64,000 nucleotides of DNA from Nothophaeocryptopus gaeumannii (lineage: Eukaryota; Ascomycota; Dothideomycetes; Mycosphaerellales; Mycosphaerellaceae), in assembly GCA_031771865.1 (NCBI GenBank), contig JASISA010000007.1:558001-622000 (forward strand). Reading direction: 5' to 3'. Both the position numbers and the translations under genes were made by a program. Shown piece by piece: positions 44,936 to 57,620 of the stretch. Positions within the stretch are counted from its first letter, which is position 1; each line of letters begins with the position of its first letter. The notes under the pieces are model-generated. The model worked only from the letters and a program-made list of their open reading frames with translations, made no database searches and had not been told where the DNA came from.

Positions 44936-47900
44936 CTACTCGAATTGTCCTATAGGGAGATGCCTTATTGCCCACGCTGCGGTTTGTCTAGGAAACTCAG
45001 TAAGCCATCTTCTCGCGTCCTGGCATCTAGTAGCTAAGATAAGTTCCCTTCTACTCTCTCGTATGTTTGTACAGTAGGCAAGGTAGTGTCGAGCTGTCCC
45101 TCTATCTCCACATTCGCAGTAGGGGCTAGTGTCGGGCACCCCAACCTTGTGGAGGAAGTGAGGAAGGCCAATTGTCTCTAACCGTATCTGGAACACTATC
45201 GCGGCCTGGGCTTTGCTAAGCCCTCGATAAAGCTCCCGGGTATTAGTGTTCCATGGAGTCCTGAACGCGAGTAGGAGGATTCCTTCGCGCCTAGCATTGT
45301 CCTACTTCTGTGACTCGTCCCGCTCATACTAGCCCTAGAGGATAGTCCATGTTGCTTTCTGAGTCTTCTTTGGATCTGCTCTGTCTATGTGAGAGAGCTG
45401 GGACCGTAGGATAGTAGCCTGCTCGTCTGTCTGCTCTAGTGGCGAGCTGTATGGTTTTCTCAGGCGTCTGCTATATGCCCCAAGTTGTCCGCACTTTAGT
45501 AGGATCCGCCCCTTCAGCTCTTGCATGGCCTAGTGTATATCCGGCCTCTGCCTCTACGCAGCCATTGCAGCTATAGCAGTTCTCTTCCTATACTCGGTAA
45601 TGTCTTCGATCTGGAGTTCTTTGTGTAACAGTCGCGTTGGTGTAGCTCGGTAGGCCCCAAGGATTATCCGTAGGAATCTATTCTGCATTACCCGTAGCTT
45701 TTGTTGGAGCATTTTGAGATTCCAGTCTCCTTTCCTGCCATCCATACCTCGCTCCGTGCATTACTGCTGGCCTAATCATTGAGATATATAGCTTACGGGC
45801 TATCTCTACCGTGGCGCCCCACGTAGCAGCAGTAATCCGTCGTAGTGCAGCTTCTAGCCGTTTTGCTTTTGTAAGGGTATTCTCTATCTGTGCGTGCCAC
45901 TTGAGTCTCTTATCAACGATTACTCCTAGGACCCTCATTGTGTCCTCTGGGCCACTCTGGAGCGACGGGATGTTGGGTGTTCTCTGGGATTCGGATGTGC
46001 TCCTTGTGCCCCTTGTAAAGTGCATGACTTTGTATTTCTCAGGGGCGAACTTAGCTCCATGTCTTGAGGCCCATTGTAGACAGCTGTTGTGGTCCTTTTC
46101 TAGTGCCTCGCATGTACTTGTCGAATTTGACACTGCAATGAGGTATGTATCATCTGCAAACCCAACTGCTTCGGTGTATTCCATTCCTTCTAGGAGGGAG
46201 GCTGTAAAGAAGAGGAACAGGATAGGTGAGATAGTGCTTCCTTGTAGGATTCCGCATGCCACTCGTGCGGCCAGTGACTCGTATCCGGGGATAGCGATTG
46301 TTGTCTCTCTGTCCTTCAGGAATGACGCTACAAAAGCTGTAATCCAGTATGGAATCCTCCTGCACCGTAGGTTGTGGATTAACCGTTCGTGATTGACTTT
46401 GTCAAACGCTCCTGTCATGTCAAGTGATAACACCGAGGCCACCTTGCCTTTCTTCCACGCAGTCTGAACGCTTTGAAGGATGTACCGTAGTGCGTCTCCG
46501 GTCGATCTACCCGCTTGCGACATTTGGTTTTGAGGAAGCAACTTATGTTCCCGTACAGCCTGTCCTATTTTCCGTGCAACTATTGCTTCTAGTATCTTGC
46601 CAATGCACGATAGAAGGGCAATAGGCCTCCATCCCTTTGGAGTAGATGAGTCTTTACCCGCCTTCTGTAGCATAATCGTCCTAGCTTTCCGAAACTGGGC
46701 TGGGTGGTAGCCAATTGAAACACACTGTTGGAAGATGCGTTGGAGGATAGGGAGTAGCTGAGCTAGGCACTTCTTAATGCATCTGTTTGGTATCTCGTCG
46801 AGGCCGGGAGCCTTGTCGTTCGGCAGTCTTTGGACTACTTTTCGTACCTCCTCTTCTGTAATTTCGCATGCTATATTGACAGGTTCTAGGTATGTGGTGC
46901 TCTCGATATCTAATGTGTCTGCGGGCTCTGGCATTGGGAAAAGGGCTGTCCGTAGGATCTCTGTATTCGCACTATCCGTCGTGAACTGATCGTTATTTTG
47001 TGTTAGTGTAGGCATCTGGGGAGGTCGAATAGGGCTATCGCTGTTCTTTGCCTACTTAGCCAGCTTCCACATTCCCTGTGGCTCGCTAGCGGTTTTGTGA
47101 ACCGCGGTCCTCCACTGTTTCCTTTTCTCTGTCTAGATAGTTCTCTTTTTCTCCTAGTTTCGTGCCCTCCACTCCTTCCAGTGCTCCTCGCTCCCTGTCC
47201 ATTGTACATGCCGTCTTGCCTGCCGAGCCTCCTAAATCGCATGTAGTACCACCGGCACACTCCTTGGATCTAGCGGCCGATATGTTTTACGCCGGACAAC
47301 AAGGTCCCTTGTCTTTTGTAGAGCATTGCTGAGATCACTCACGGTGCTATCTATATCCTCCTTTGTTGTCATCCCTTCGGCTGTAGGTAGGAGCTTTTGG
47401 AGCGTCTCTCTAAACTCCTCCCAGTTAGTGTCCTTCCACATCCATCTTGTTCTCGTCTCCTCCTGTATCCCTATGTTAATAATTGTCTCTATGCTAATAT
47501 GATTAGAGTCAATGTCTTCCTTGCCTAGCTGACATGCTGTTATCCTCTTTAATATCTCCTCTGTTGCAAGAGTAAGGTCTATCGTCGTCCCAGTTTAGGA
47601 CTGTGGTGTCTTTCTCCAGGTAGCAAGGCCTAGGGGTGTCGCTAGGTATAGCGTGTCTCGACACGCCTCTCGTAGCTCTCTTGCTCTAAGATCCTCCTGT
47701 GGTACTAACGGTCCTCCCTACTAACGGTAGTGAAGATTGAAGTCTCTAACTAGAACGTGTTCTCCCGGTTCCTCAATACCTTCTAAAAGCTCCTCTACTG
47801 TAAGCCTCGCATCCCAGTTATAGATGTTATGGAGGTGTACAGTTCCTATTGTCGTTTGTAGTGAGATTAGGATCTTCTGATTACTCATAATCCGGTGCGA

Positions 47901-48134
47901 CTATTCGGATAGGCTGTACTTCTTATGGACGTAGAATACGACTCTCCTGTCTTTGTCTTCCCCTGCAACAGTATAGTACTTCGGATATGTGACTGTTCTT
48001 CTATTGCTTAGGTTAGTGTATGGCTCCTGGATAGCGAGAATGTCTTTCTGGCTGTCATCGAGTAGCTGCCGGTGGGTAGCCTGTGATTTCCGTACGTTTG
48101 CCTGCAGTATACTTAGTATCGGTTGTGTGTTCAT
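44936..48134 (-). pseudogene. LINE ORF2: endonuclease / reverse transcriptase, interrupted
   Basis: Starts MNTQPILSILQANVRKSQ with endonuclease motif LAIQEPYTN (47901-48134). Stops break 47015-47900. The reverse transcriptase is one long open piece (45678-47015): DEIPNRCIKKCL, WRPIALLSCIGKILE, LSLDMTGAFDKVNHERL, GSTISPILFLFFTASL and the catalytic box VGFADDTYLI. After more stops the C-terminal zinc region appears (44936-45196: YCECGDRGTARHYLAYC), typical of Tad1/I-clade elements. Four or more stops make it inactive. Confidence 0.88.
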
Positions 48135-49677
48135 TGGGTACTAGCTGGTGGTTGATCCCGCTGTATTACTCGTCGGATTGACCCTTGTCCTTGCTCCGGT
48201 ACAATAGTCTTAGCCCTGTTCACCGCCCCAACTGGCCTCCCAAACCTCTGTAGTGTTCGCTTCTCTACTGCTGTTCCTATTGGCCTCCTGCCTAGGACAT
48301 ATTCGCGGCTTGTCCGGGTAGCTGTTTGGTCCTCTCCCTCCCTATTCGCTCCTTGCTGTAGAGGAGGGGAAGGCAGAGGAGAAGTAGAGCTAGGAGTACT
48401 ATAGGTTAGCTTAGCCATGTAGCTCGCCCCTATCTTCTTCATGCTCTGAATCTTGTCCTTGATGCTTGTCTCTTTGAGCACATATAGTGCCAAGCTAGGT
48501 AGTTCTGACTACAATTTCCGCATTTACTGTGCTTTGATCGGTCTGCCTCTGCAAGCTTCTCGTGCGCATATTCTCTTATGTTATGGCTTCCTCCACACCT
48601 TGCACACACCGTACCGTTTGTGCACCTTGTGCCGATATGGCCATATCTTTAGTAGTTGAAGCACTGTGTTATTGTCCATTAGTAGTCCTATTCTTCAGTG
48701 TCGTGGAGCACTCCGGAGATGATAATGCCCTTCTCTACCGCAGCTCTAGCAGCTTCCACCGTCTTCAGTTCGACTACTAGAGTGCTCTGTTTCTTTGTTC
48801 CCGTTGCTATAGCTTTCTGGCCCTTCTACTAGGCATTCTGTACTTGGATTCCGGGTATTAGCCGCTTGTTGTCTTCCTCAATTGACTGGATCCGCTGTGT
48901 AGTAGGGTCGTTTCCTGCAACTGTAACAAAGTGGACTTGGACTGGGAAGGTTTTCTGTGCTATTCTTGCCTCCTTCAAGACCTTGCCTAGGCCTTGGGTG
49001 TCTGCCGCCATTCGGTTCCTTGCTGCAGGGTCCGTAGTCGTGAGAACTAGTCCATCGGGGACCTTCTTGGCTGCGACTACATGTGCCTAGTTCCCTCCTT
49101 CTGCAGTAAAACGCGAAACAATCCGGGTAGCTTCAGCATCCCTAAGCTCAGCCCTAGTCGCTTCGTTGTCTACGTGAATCTTGAGGGAGCACGCAGCTCT
49201 TTGTGCTTTGATGCTAGACAGCTGGGCTGGCTGTTAGGCTGCGACTGTAGCCCAGGTTGTCTTTAGTCCTGGACTCTGCTCTATCTTCTTCTGAATCTGT
49301 GTAATACTCCGTTGGATAGATTCCAGAGTGGCTTCCTAGTTGGTGCGCTTCGTGGTCCGCGCTGCAGTTGAGTGAATCATATCCAGAATCATCTGGATTG
49401 CCCTCTCTAGTTGGAGGGAGGAGTGTTGACTCTGATGCATCAGTTCAGCTGCCTCATTCTGAATCTCTTTCAGGGCCTCCCAAGGTGAGAGGGGACCCTG
49501 CTGGTTCTTGTTTACTGCTGCGTTCTTCTCTCTATACCCCTTCTCTTGGGAGGTTGGGTAGGAAGCTAGATTGATACTCCCTGTATCTCTGCCTGTAGTA
49601 GTTTCTTTAGTAACCTCTTGAAATGGCTCTAGTCCGTTGTCTGTGCCTGAGGCAGCACAGCCTTGTGCACTGGCCAT
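48131..49677 (-). pseudogene. LINE ORF1 (Gag-like), RIP-mutated
   Basis: Begins MASAQGCAASGTDNG (ATG 49677) with an open 113-codon piece, then pieces at 48829-49011 and 48131-48493. Between them (about 48480-48680) zinc knuckles read RYGHIGTRC, VCARCGGSHNIRE and KCGNCSQ, with expected Cys and Gln replaced by Tyr and stop, the G-to-A and C-to-T products of RIP. Binds LINE RNA in active elements. Confidence 0.75.
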
Positions 49678-49854
49678 GCTTGGCAGAGAATTCTCTTCTT
49701 CTGATGCTGAGAATCAGTATTTTCGAGCGCTGACTGCGCACCCGCCAACAGCGGCGTGTAGCCGTGCTTTGGATGCGTGTATTGCCTTGATAGGTTCCGT
49801 ATGTTCTGAGGTTTTGGTAATGCCGCCTCCCCAAATTCGTTCGAGGTACTATTC

Positions 49855-49870
49855 TACTAACACCGATTAA
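49855..49870. repeat. LINE target-site duplication, right copy
   Basis: TACTAACACCGATTAA, identical to 44652-44667. Confidence 0.93.
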
Positions 49871-51017
49871 CACTAAGTAAACGGCAAGGCTAAAAGGTTA
49901 AACCGAACAATTAAGGACAAGCTCTAACTATTAATTATTGCCTCCGGCCTTAACCTAAGGCACTAGTTAGAGGTTGTCGCTTATAACATTATCTATATCC
50001 GGAACTACTCCCTATACATAGACTACAATACTACCCTATAGGAGCTATTTATAGGTACTAAGCCTAACATTTCCTATATTCGTACTCTTAGTAGTAAGGT
50101 ATATATTCTAAAGACGCTATACTAGAGGAAGAAGGTTATTAACGGAGATACTAGCCGTAAGGTTATTAGTATAAAGTTATATATTAGTAAGCTTATTAGT
50201 TTTAAAGGTTATACTACTTTCTAAGTAGCCCCTAATTACAACCCTTTAAAGCCTAAGTAGCGAACAAATGTTATTATCCGCGAACGTCGTCCTTATACTA
50301 CTCCTAAATTACTAGAGCTAGGGTAGAAGGATAATAGTAAGTAATATTAACCTAATACCGATAGCGAACCTAAATAAGCACTATTATAGACTCTAGTTAT
50401 TTAGATAGACGAGACTATCTAGCGACTAAGATAGCTAATACTACTCCTACCTCTATCTATAAGAAGGGCGCGATATAATTTCGAGATAGGTCCTCCGAAG
50501 GAAGTTAGCTACGACTTCGATAAAGGTAACATTATTTAGAGGCGAACGCGACAATCGTACCCTATCTATAACGCCGTCTTCTATACTACTATTACCTAAG
50601 TAATATGCCTTACTCTACTAGTAGTAGCCTATTAGCCTAAGCTATACGAACTACTTACGCTTAAGTAAGCCTAAAGATTATTTAAATAGTCTAAATAGAA
50701 GGACGCTACTAATAACGAGGTAGTATTACTCCGTACACGAAAGACTTAGCGCCTTAAGAAACGTTCTAAAGTAAATAGAAAAGTACTTCGTAGTAAATAG
50801 GTATTTAAGATTAAGCGTGGAGCTAGTAGTAAAATACTAAAGTATAAAGTACGATAGGTTATCCGCAGCTTTAAATAGGTTAAGGGATCTAACTATAATA
50901 ATACCTTTACCTTAGTAGTAAAACTAATAAGCTATAAGGCTCTATTTGCTATTAGCGCCGTACTAGACTACGAGATTAAACAAATAGATATAAGTACTAC
51001 TTTCCTCTATAGCAAAG
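49871..51017 (+). pseudogene. Copia integrase C-terminus and start of reverse transcriptase, RIP-decayed
   Basis: Directly after the LINE the frame continues the interrupted integrase: VNGKAKRLNRTIKDKL, then LFIGTKPNISYIRTL (49880-50100). The reverse transcriptase begins near 50830 with NYNNTFTLVVKLISYKALFAI and EIKQIDISTTFLYSK, matching copia (TFxPVVK, QxDVxTAFLxG). Stops are TAG or TAA. The LTR composite at 51018 interrupts just past this motif. Confidence 0.78.
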
Positions 51018-51147
51018 TGTTACGGACCGTCTCCTCGATCACGTGGATTGGCCTAAGAAGCGTCGAACCTCGGAATGTCTCTCGGTGATCAGAGTCTTGA
51101 GAAGTGTAACCTTTACTCAGAAGAGTAGTATTGAGTTGAGCACGAAG
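51018..51147 (-). repeat. LTR family B fragment, reverse orientation
   Basis: 130 bp that is the reverse complement of the 3' end of the solo LTR at 51943-52290 (shared: TGTTACGGACCGTCTCCTC, GTCTTGAGAAGTGTAACC, GAGTTGAGCACG), with scattered differences. It abuts the next LTR without a gap. Confidence 0.85.
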
Positions 51148-51496
51148 TGTTACGGTTCGTGCTGGGTCCTTGCCCAGTGCGAGGTCACGTGTTACTGATC
51201 GTAAGGTACGAGACCGAGCAGAGCCTCCTGATCACCTCTCCCTAGGCGATCAGTCTGATCACACTGATCACCCCTCCCTAGGCGATCAGTCTGATCACAC
51301 TGATCACCTAAAGTCTCTTATGTATTTAGGAACGATGGTTGACTAGCAATCATCGTGTTCAACTCATGTTACAATCTCACTGATTGGAATAAGCCAAGAC
51401 TTCCTTCACTTCGTTCCACTTGCCGACGCATTCTCCAAAGAAGCCATTCCACGTGATTAAGCGAGTCACCTGACAAGCGAGATACCGTGCGTAACA
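51148..51496 (+). repeat. Solo LTR of the gypsy family (family A)
   Basis: Starts TGTTACGGTTCGTGC and ends CCGTGCGTAACA, nearly identical to the LTRs of the full gypsy element at 52805-59475. It holds an extra copy of a ~35-bp CTCCCTAGGCGATCAGTCTG unit. The flanks (CGAAG, CTAGC) show no 5-bp duplication. Confidence 0.9.
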
Positions 51497-52804
51497 CTAG
51501 CGTCTTCTTACTAGTAATAATAAGGTCGTAATTAAGAACTACGATCGTATAGGATATAGCTCCGAGTATAGCGATCTTGCCTTTCGCTAGGCTAACGAGG
51601 AAGCTAATAAGAAGGGGCTTTTTATTAGTAACTACTTCGTCCTTACTACTACTACTACTAAAGTAGCTAAAGATAATAAGTTTAAGTAGTCTTTTAAGTC
51701 TACCGAAGACTATAAGAAAGCCCTTAACGCTACCTTCTTATACTACCGAGAGGGAAAGAATAGGATTCCGATAGACCTAGAATTTAAGACGGCTATAAAG
51801 GACTCTACTCCTCCTATTACTATTAGTAAACTAACTAAACTAAATAATATCTAGTAGGCTAGGGGCTAGGCTTTTATCGTAGAAGAACGAGTAGAAGGTA
51901 ACTTTATAGCTAAGCTAAAGTCTATTTATTAATATACCTTGCTGTTACGGATGGAACCGAGAGGCGATGGCAGCCAACCAGTCTGAGCGCGGGTCTGCAG
52001 TTCAGCCTCGGGAGGTTCCGCTGCAGCTCGCTCACAGTACTCTCGTCGCTCGCAGTGCTTCCACCGGAAGCACAGGAAGCAGAGAAAGCAAGGAGAGCGC
52101 ACGAATCTCCTATGTGTGTGTAGATCACGTTCTCTACTAAGGTAGATAGGAGCTTCGTGCTCAACTCAATCTCTCAATACTACTCTCTTGAGTAAAGGTT
52201 ACACTTCTCAAGACTCTGTTACCAAAGAGACATTCCGGGGTTCGACACTTCCTAGGCCTATCCACGTGACAGAGGAGACGGTCCGTAACACTTGCCTAGC
52301 TACTATAACTATAGTAAATAGTACTAGAAACCTAAGGAGCTTCTAGATATCCCTAGTAATTACTACTATATTACTAAGGTAGCTAGTAAACTCTAGAACT
52401 TGCAGCTATATTAAAAGAAGAGTAGTATTATAATCTATAACCCTAGCCTACTAGTTATTTATAAGATAAAGGAGCATATAGAGCGAACTAGTAAGTAATA
52501 AGCTATAGGCCTTCTTATAGCGCTAAAGGAAGTTCCTTATACTCTAGCTCGAACTCGATCTACGCCTACGCCTATTAATTATAGTTTACTCTTTTAGATA
52601 GTATAGTAGCTCGCTATAGGTATTTATAGGCTAGTTAATCCACATATCGATACTTCTTAATAATAGCAAGAGTTACTATTACTAATTCGCGTTACTAAAT
52701 AAGTAGGAACTCCGCTAAGGAGCCTACTTACTTAGTTCTTTAAGTAGGTAGTTATATAGTACGAATAGAGCGATACAGAAGAATAGGCTAACCTCCTTAC
52801 TATA
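51497..52804 (+). pseudogene. Copia reverse transcriptase / RNase H remainder, RIP-decayed
   Basis: Continues the copia pol after the LTR composite, with a further solo LTR inside (51943-52290). Readable pieces such as FKTAIKDSTPPITISKLTK and IYNPSLLVIYKIKEHIER carry many TAG/TAA stops. The gypsy element inserted at 52805 ends the block. Confidence 0.65.
51943..52290 (+). repeat. Solo LTR, family B
   Basis: 348 bp, TGTTACGGATGG to CGGTCCGTAACA, flanked by the 5-bp duplication CTTGC (51938-51942 and 52291-52295). No internal region. It is not CA/TG-depleted, so it arrived after the copia element had been RIP-mutated. Confidence 0.92.
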
Positions 52805-53135
52805 TGTTACGGTTCGTGCTGGGTCCTTGCCCAGTGCGAGGTCACGTGTTACTGATCGTAAGGTACGAGACCGAGCAGAGCCTCCTGATCACCCTGATCA
52901 GGATGATCACCTCTCCCTAGGCGATCAGTCTGATCACACTGATCACCTAAAGTCTCTTATGTATTTAGGAACGATGGTTGACTAGCAATCATCGTGTTCA
53001 ACTCATGTTACAATCTCACTGATTGGAATAAGCCAAGACTTCCTTCACTTCGTTCCAGTTGCCGACGCATTCTCCAAAGAAGCCATTCCACGTGATTAAG
53101 CGAGTCACCTGACAAGCGAGATACCGTGCGTAACA
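52805..53135 (+). repeat. Gypsy 5' LTR
   Basis: 331 bp, TG..CA ends, preceded by CTATA. Contains the retroelement promoter and a TGATCA-rich patch (52886-52946). Confidence 0.95.
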
Positions 53136-53152
53136 CTTTGAACACCCTCAGG

Positions 53153-54233
53153 ATGAGTGCCTCTCAGCAAACCGGAAGGGGAACTCCGCCCCAGCGAAGC
53201 AGGAAGCTCTCGCCAACGATCCAGCACATCTCAGTCGGCCATCAATGCACTTGCCAACCACACCAACGACAGTTCCTCAAGGTCGGCAAGCCGGACTACT
53301 ATTATGGCGACCGAGACAAGTTCGACGTCTGGCTTACCCAAATGGACATGTACTTCAAGTTCAACGAGATGGGTGAAGCTCAGAAGCCACTCTTCGCAAC
53401 GACCTTTATGCGAGGACGTGTGCAGCACTGGATCAAACCTTTTCTCAGGAACTACTTGGACAGTGACGAGGATTCAACGGGAATCTTCAGGACCTGGAAT
53501 CACATGAAGAACGCAATGAAGCAGGTGTATGGAGTCTCGAACGAGGTTTCGACCGCGGTCGGGTTATCAACATCTCACTCAGAAGGGTTCCACGGCAGAC
53601 TACGCAGCCAAGTTTCAGGAGCACGCCCAGATCACGGATTGGGACGACGATGCTCTCAAGTTATGTTCCGACGAGGTCTCAGAGACTCAGTCAGGATGAA
53701 CTGATGCGATACTCTGGGAAGATCGACAGCCTCGGAGAACTGATTAAAGCGGCGATTGAACTGGACGACCAACTTTACGAGCGAGCCATGGAGCGACGCT
53801 ATGATTCAAGGTTACGGGAAGGGCAGGCTATGTGCCCTCGGGACGACGCGATGGGTGGTCTAAACCACCTCAGAGACAGCAACGCGACCCCGATGCAATG
53901 GACTGGCAGTTCAATGCAACCCAGAAAGGTCGCCCGTTCAAAGGAAGTAGGAAGGGGCAAGAGTTCGCCCAGAAGAAATGAGAAGAAACTGAATTGCTAT
54001 GCATGTGGCAAGGAAGGCCACTATGCGAGGAATTGTCATTCAAAGAACATGGTGCAACGACAGTTCAACACGATGCAACGAAACCACGACGTGGGACGCG
54101 GAGCCTACGAAACGACAGGCGCCGATCAACAAAAGCCACGATTGTTTGGTATGATGACACGAAAGTTACCTGACGAGACAGGTCGGGAACTGCGGAACGG
54201 TCACAGGAAGCCTTCACTGGCGATTCTGTTATG
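53153..54233 (+). pseudogene. Gypsy Gag, frameshifted
   Basis: ATG 53153 starts MSASQQTGRGT. The capsid part has KFDVWLTQMDMYFKFN and FATTFMRGRVQHWI. After a frame change near 53560-53650 the reading continues (ELMRYSGKIDSLGELIKAAIELDDQLYERAMERR in a second frame) to a CCHC zinc knuckle CYACGKEGHYARNC (53995-54036). Packages element RNA in active copies. Confidence 0.85.
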
Positions 54234-55189
54234 ACGATTCGTGTCAAACACACTACTCCTCGAAGATGGAAGCAGGATACTGGCCGTCTGCGCCACGAAG
54301 ACCTGCCCCGGTTCCACCAATCAACACCACAGTTGGAGGACACCGACACTTACCAATTCGGACGAACTACGACAACTTGATCGTCACGTTCAAACGCCGG
54401 AAGAGGAGGATTTGGATGAAACCTGTTGGGGCGCTGATGACAGCGATAAGGAGAACCAAAATCCCAATGAATCTGAGGGGACCCCACAGGAGGAAGTGGT
54501 GATGGATGTCGCTACTCAGGCGGACGACTACCCTATCACGGGTATCTTACCTGAGATTCGGAGAACCCACAAGAGTCATCCAGTGACGATGAAACTGAGG
54601 AAGGAACCTCGAAGAAGAAGAAGAATCCAGTGAGGACGATGACAACGACGAAATACTTCACCTTAGCGTGGACGCACCGGAACCAATACGCAAGATGATC
54701 CTTCACATAGCACGCAACAGTGAAGAGATCTTTCCACGAACACCGACAGGAGAAGACTGCTTAACCCAGTTAAGTTTGATTTCTTCCTAGGACAACTACG
54801 ATCAATGTTCTGGAGGTATCCCAGGCTAGACGTCAAGAAGAGTTTTCAACATTCATCTGGGATAGACCACCAATTGGAAGCTGGTTTACACCGTACGGGT
54901 ACCTAACACCGCGCGGACAAGTCGTTACGAACGAGATGAGAACATCGATCCAAGACCTCAAGAATGGCTACAAACAAGCACAAGCATGTCAGAGCCGATA
55001 CGCATGCAACGAGTTGCCACAAGAGAAGAAAGCTATGGCAAAACACTGGAGGAAACACGTATACAGATCCTGGACTGGTTAGACAACAGCCACAGTCTCA
55101 GGAAAGGATCGACTCCTCAGGCATGAGCGGCCGAAGGAGTTAAACGTCACACAAGAAGCTCAAGCATCAGCAACAGTGTTCAGCACACA

Positions 55190-57620
55190 AGTTATCGTCA
55201 ATGGACTCAAGACGAGTGCCATGATCGACTCCGGAGCGAGCGGGAACTTTGCATCCGAGGTCATTTGTAAAACGGACTGGACGCTACCCAGACGAAGAAA
55301 CAAGGGTATGAACTGATCGCGGTCGACGGATCACCTTACCCTGTGGAGCGCGAGACGATACCGCTACCACTGGCTATCCAACAGCACCACGAGGAGATTG
55401 TCTTAGATGTCACAGCTATGGCCAGCTGGGATATCGTGCTAGGCATGCCTTGGTTGAGAAAGCACAACCCAGTAATTGACTGGAAGAGAGGAGTACTCAC
55501 ATTTGAAGGATACGGAAGTGCCACCGTATCAGACCCGTACAGCGTCGAAAGTACGCGGCGGATGAGGCGAAAGAACAGCTGTGCACAACTCAGCTTGCGC
55601 CGACACTGAGCCCAGAGACTGGAGCCACCCCGGATAGACACTGCGTAGGTCCAGCAGGTCACGGAATCACGGGACGAGGAACTGGCAATCCTGGAAAGCA
55701 GATGGCGATCTCAGCGCCAGATGTCCCTGAGGAGTACCAAAGATGGTCGAGACTCTTTCAGGAAAGGAAGGCAAGGAAGCCTTACCTATACACCAACCAT
55801 GGGATCACAAGATCAAGATTCAGCCTGGGAAAGAGCCTCCATGTGGACCCATTTACGCATTATCTGAGAAAGAGCTCAAAGCCCTAGATGAATGGCTGAA
55901 GGAGAAGCTAGCCAAAGGATGGATATACGAAGTCCACCTCAAGCGCAGGCTCTCCAATTCTCTTCGTACCAAAGCAGAACGGGAAGTTGCGAATGGTCGT
56001 TGACTATAGAAGGCTCAACGACATGACAATCAAGAACCGATATCCATTACCAAGCATCGAAGAAGCACAAGATCGACTTACCGGATCAGACTGGTTTTAC
56101 AAAGATCGACCTCCCGAGACGCATTCTACGCAATACGAATGGCGAAGGAGAAGAATGGAAGACTGCATTCCGAACAAGATATGGACTTTACGAGTTTCTG
56201 GTTATGCCAATGGGGCTTACCAATGCGCCAGCCTCATGCCAGGACCTTGTCAATGAAACACTACGAGATTTGCTTGACGTCTGTGTTATCGCTTACATGG
56301 ACGACATCTTGGTCTATACCAAGGAGAACTGAGCAAGCATATCAAGCAAGTCAAGACGTCTTCGAACGCCTCACACGAGTAGGGTTCAAGACAGCACCAG
56401 AGAAATGCGAGTTCCACAAAGGAAGTCAAATTCCTTGGATTTATCCTTAGTACGAAAGGAATCCAAATCGATCCCCAGCAAGACACGGTCGATACACGAA
56501 TGGCCTCGACCCACGAATGTTACCGAAGTACAATCCTTCCTTGGACTCGCGAACTACAATCGAAAGTTCATCCCAGACTACTCAAGGATTGCGAAACCAA
56601 TGACGGAACTCACGAGAAAAGACACCAAGTTCCAGTGGGAAAAAACGACACCAACAGGCATTCGACAAACTCAAAGAAATGTGCGCCACAGCGCCAACGC
56701 TTCGACTTTTCGACGGTACGAAGGAAGTGCAAATCGAAACAGATGCATCGGATATGGCGATAGGCGCGTGTCTCACACAGGAGCACGACGGGAAGCGACA
56801 CCCGGTAGCCTACTACTCTCACGAAAGATGACTCCTGCAGAAGAGAATTATGACATCCATGATAAGGAACTTCTTGCGATTGTCGCTGCCCTGCAGCACT
56901 GGCGAGCATATGCGGAAGGAGCACCCAGGCTCACGATTCTTTCTGATCACAAGAATCTGACCTACTTCACTACGACTAAACAACTGACTCGAAGGCAGAC
57001 CCGCTGGTCGGAGCTCCTTGGTCAGAGTACAAGTTTCGAAATCCGCTATACACCTGGTAAAGACAACGGTCGAGCCGACGCACTGAGCCGACGAAGTGAC
57101 TACATGGAAGGAAAGGAAAGAGTGCAGCACAGCATACTCAAGACAAATCAGGATGGAAGCCTGAGTGCCAACCAAATGGAGTTCAACAACATAGTGCGAG
57201 TTCTGCAAGACAAGACAGAACAATTTCCTATTGCACAGGGAAAGTACCAAGTACCGACGGACCGACAGGAAGAGTGCATTCGACACCATCACAACGATCC
57301 GCAATACGGACATCCAGGAATCTCGAAGACAGTAGAGCTTATCAACGCAACTTTGGATTCCCACATATGCGAGAACGAGTCAAGAAATACATCGCACGCT
57401 GTGTTCAATGCCAACAGAACAAGGCATCTCGACATTCGAAGTACGGACAACTTAAATTCCGGAGCCCACCGACACAACCATGGGACGAAGTTACGATGGA
57501 TTTCATTACGAAACTCCCAGGATCGACGGATCCAAGCAACGAAAGTCAAGTACGACATGATACTGGTCATGGTCGACAGGCTCACGAAGTACGCGCACTT
57601 TATTCCTGCGTGTGAGACAT
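55190..57620 (+). pseudogene. Gypsy pol: protease, reverse transcriptase, RNase H
   Basis: Protease motif MIDSGASGNF (about 55219-55248). Reverse transcriptase: MVVDYRRLNDMTIKNRYPLPS (from 55993), then YMDDILVYT (56293-56319). RNase H: ETDASDMAIGACLTQEHDG (56738 on), then DKELLAIVAALQHWRAY. Frame changes sit at homopolymers: TTTT after GG at 56094-56098 and CCC at 56112-56115 each have one base too many for the expected FTKIDLRDAF. Reads as a recent element spoilt by small indels. Confidence 0.88.

Larger units (their letters stand above)
44668..49854 (-). mobile_element. Tad1-like non-LTR retrotransposon (LINE), nearly full length
   Basis: 5187 bp on the minus strand between perfect 16-bp duplications. 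Its 3' end (left) is a (TTA)n tail, seen on the plus strand as TAATAATAATAATAAATAATAAATG (first bases after 44667). Two coding regions: ORF1 with zinc knuckles and ORF2 with APE endonuclease, reverse transcriptase and a C-terminal domain. ORF1 stop and ORF2 ATG overlap as ATGA (48131-48134). RIP is moderate: CA/TG persist, but Gln to stop and Cys to Tyr changes appear. It lies inside the copia integrase, so it inserted after the copia element. Confidence 0.93.

Noticed and set aside
51220..51320. Regular TGATCA repeats as a CRISPR-like array
   Set aside because: Units are palindromic, only two or three copies, lie inside an LTR, and the genome is fungal.
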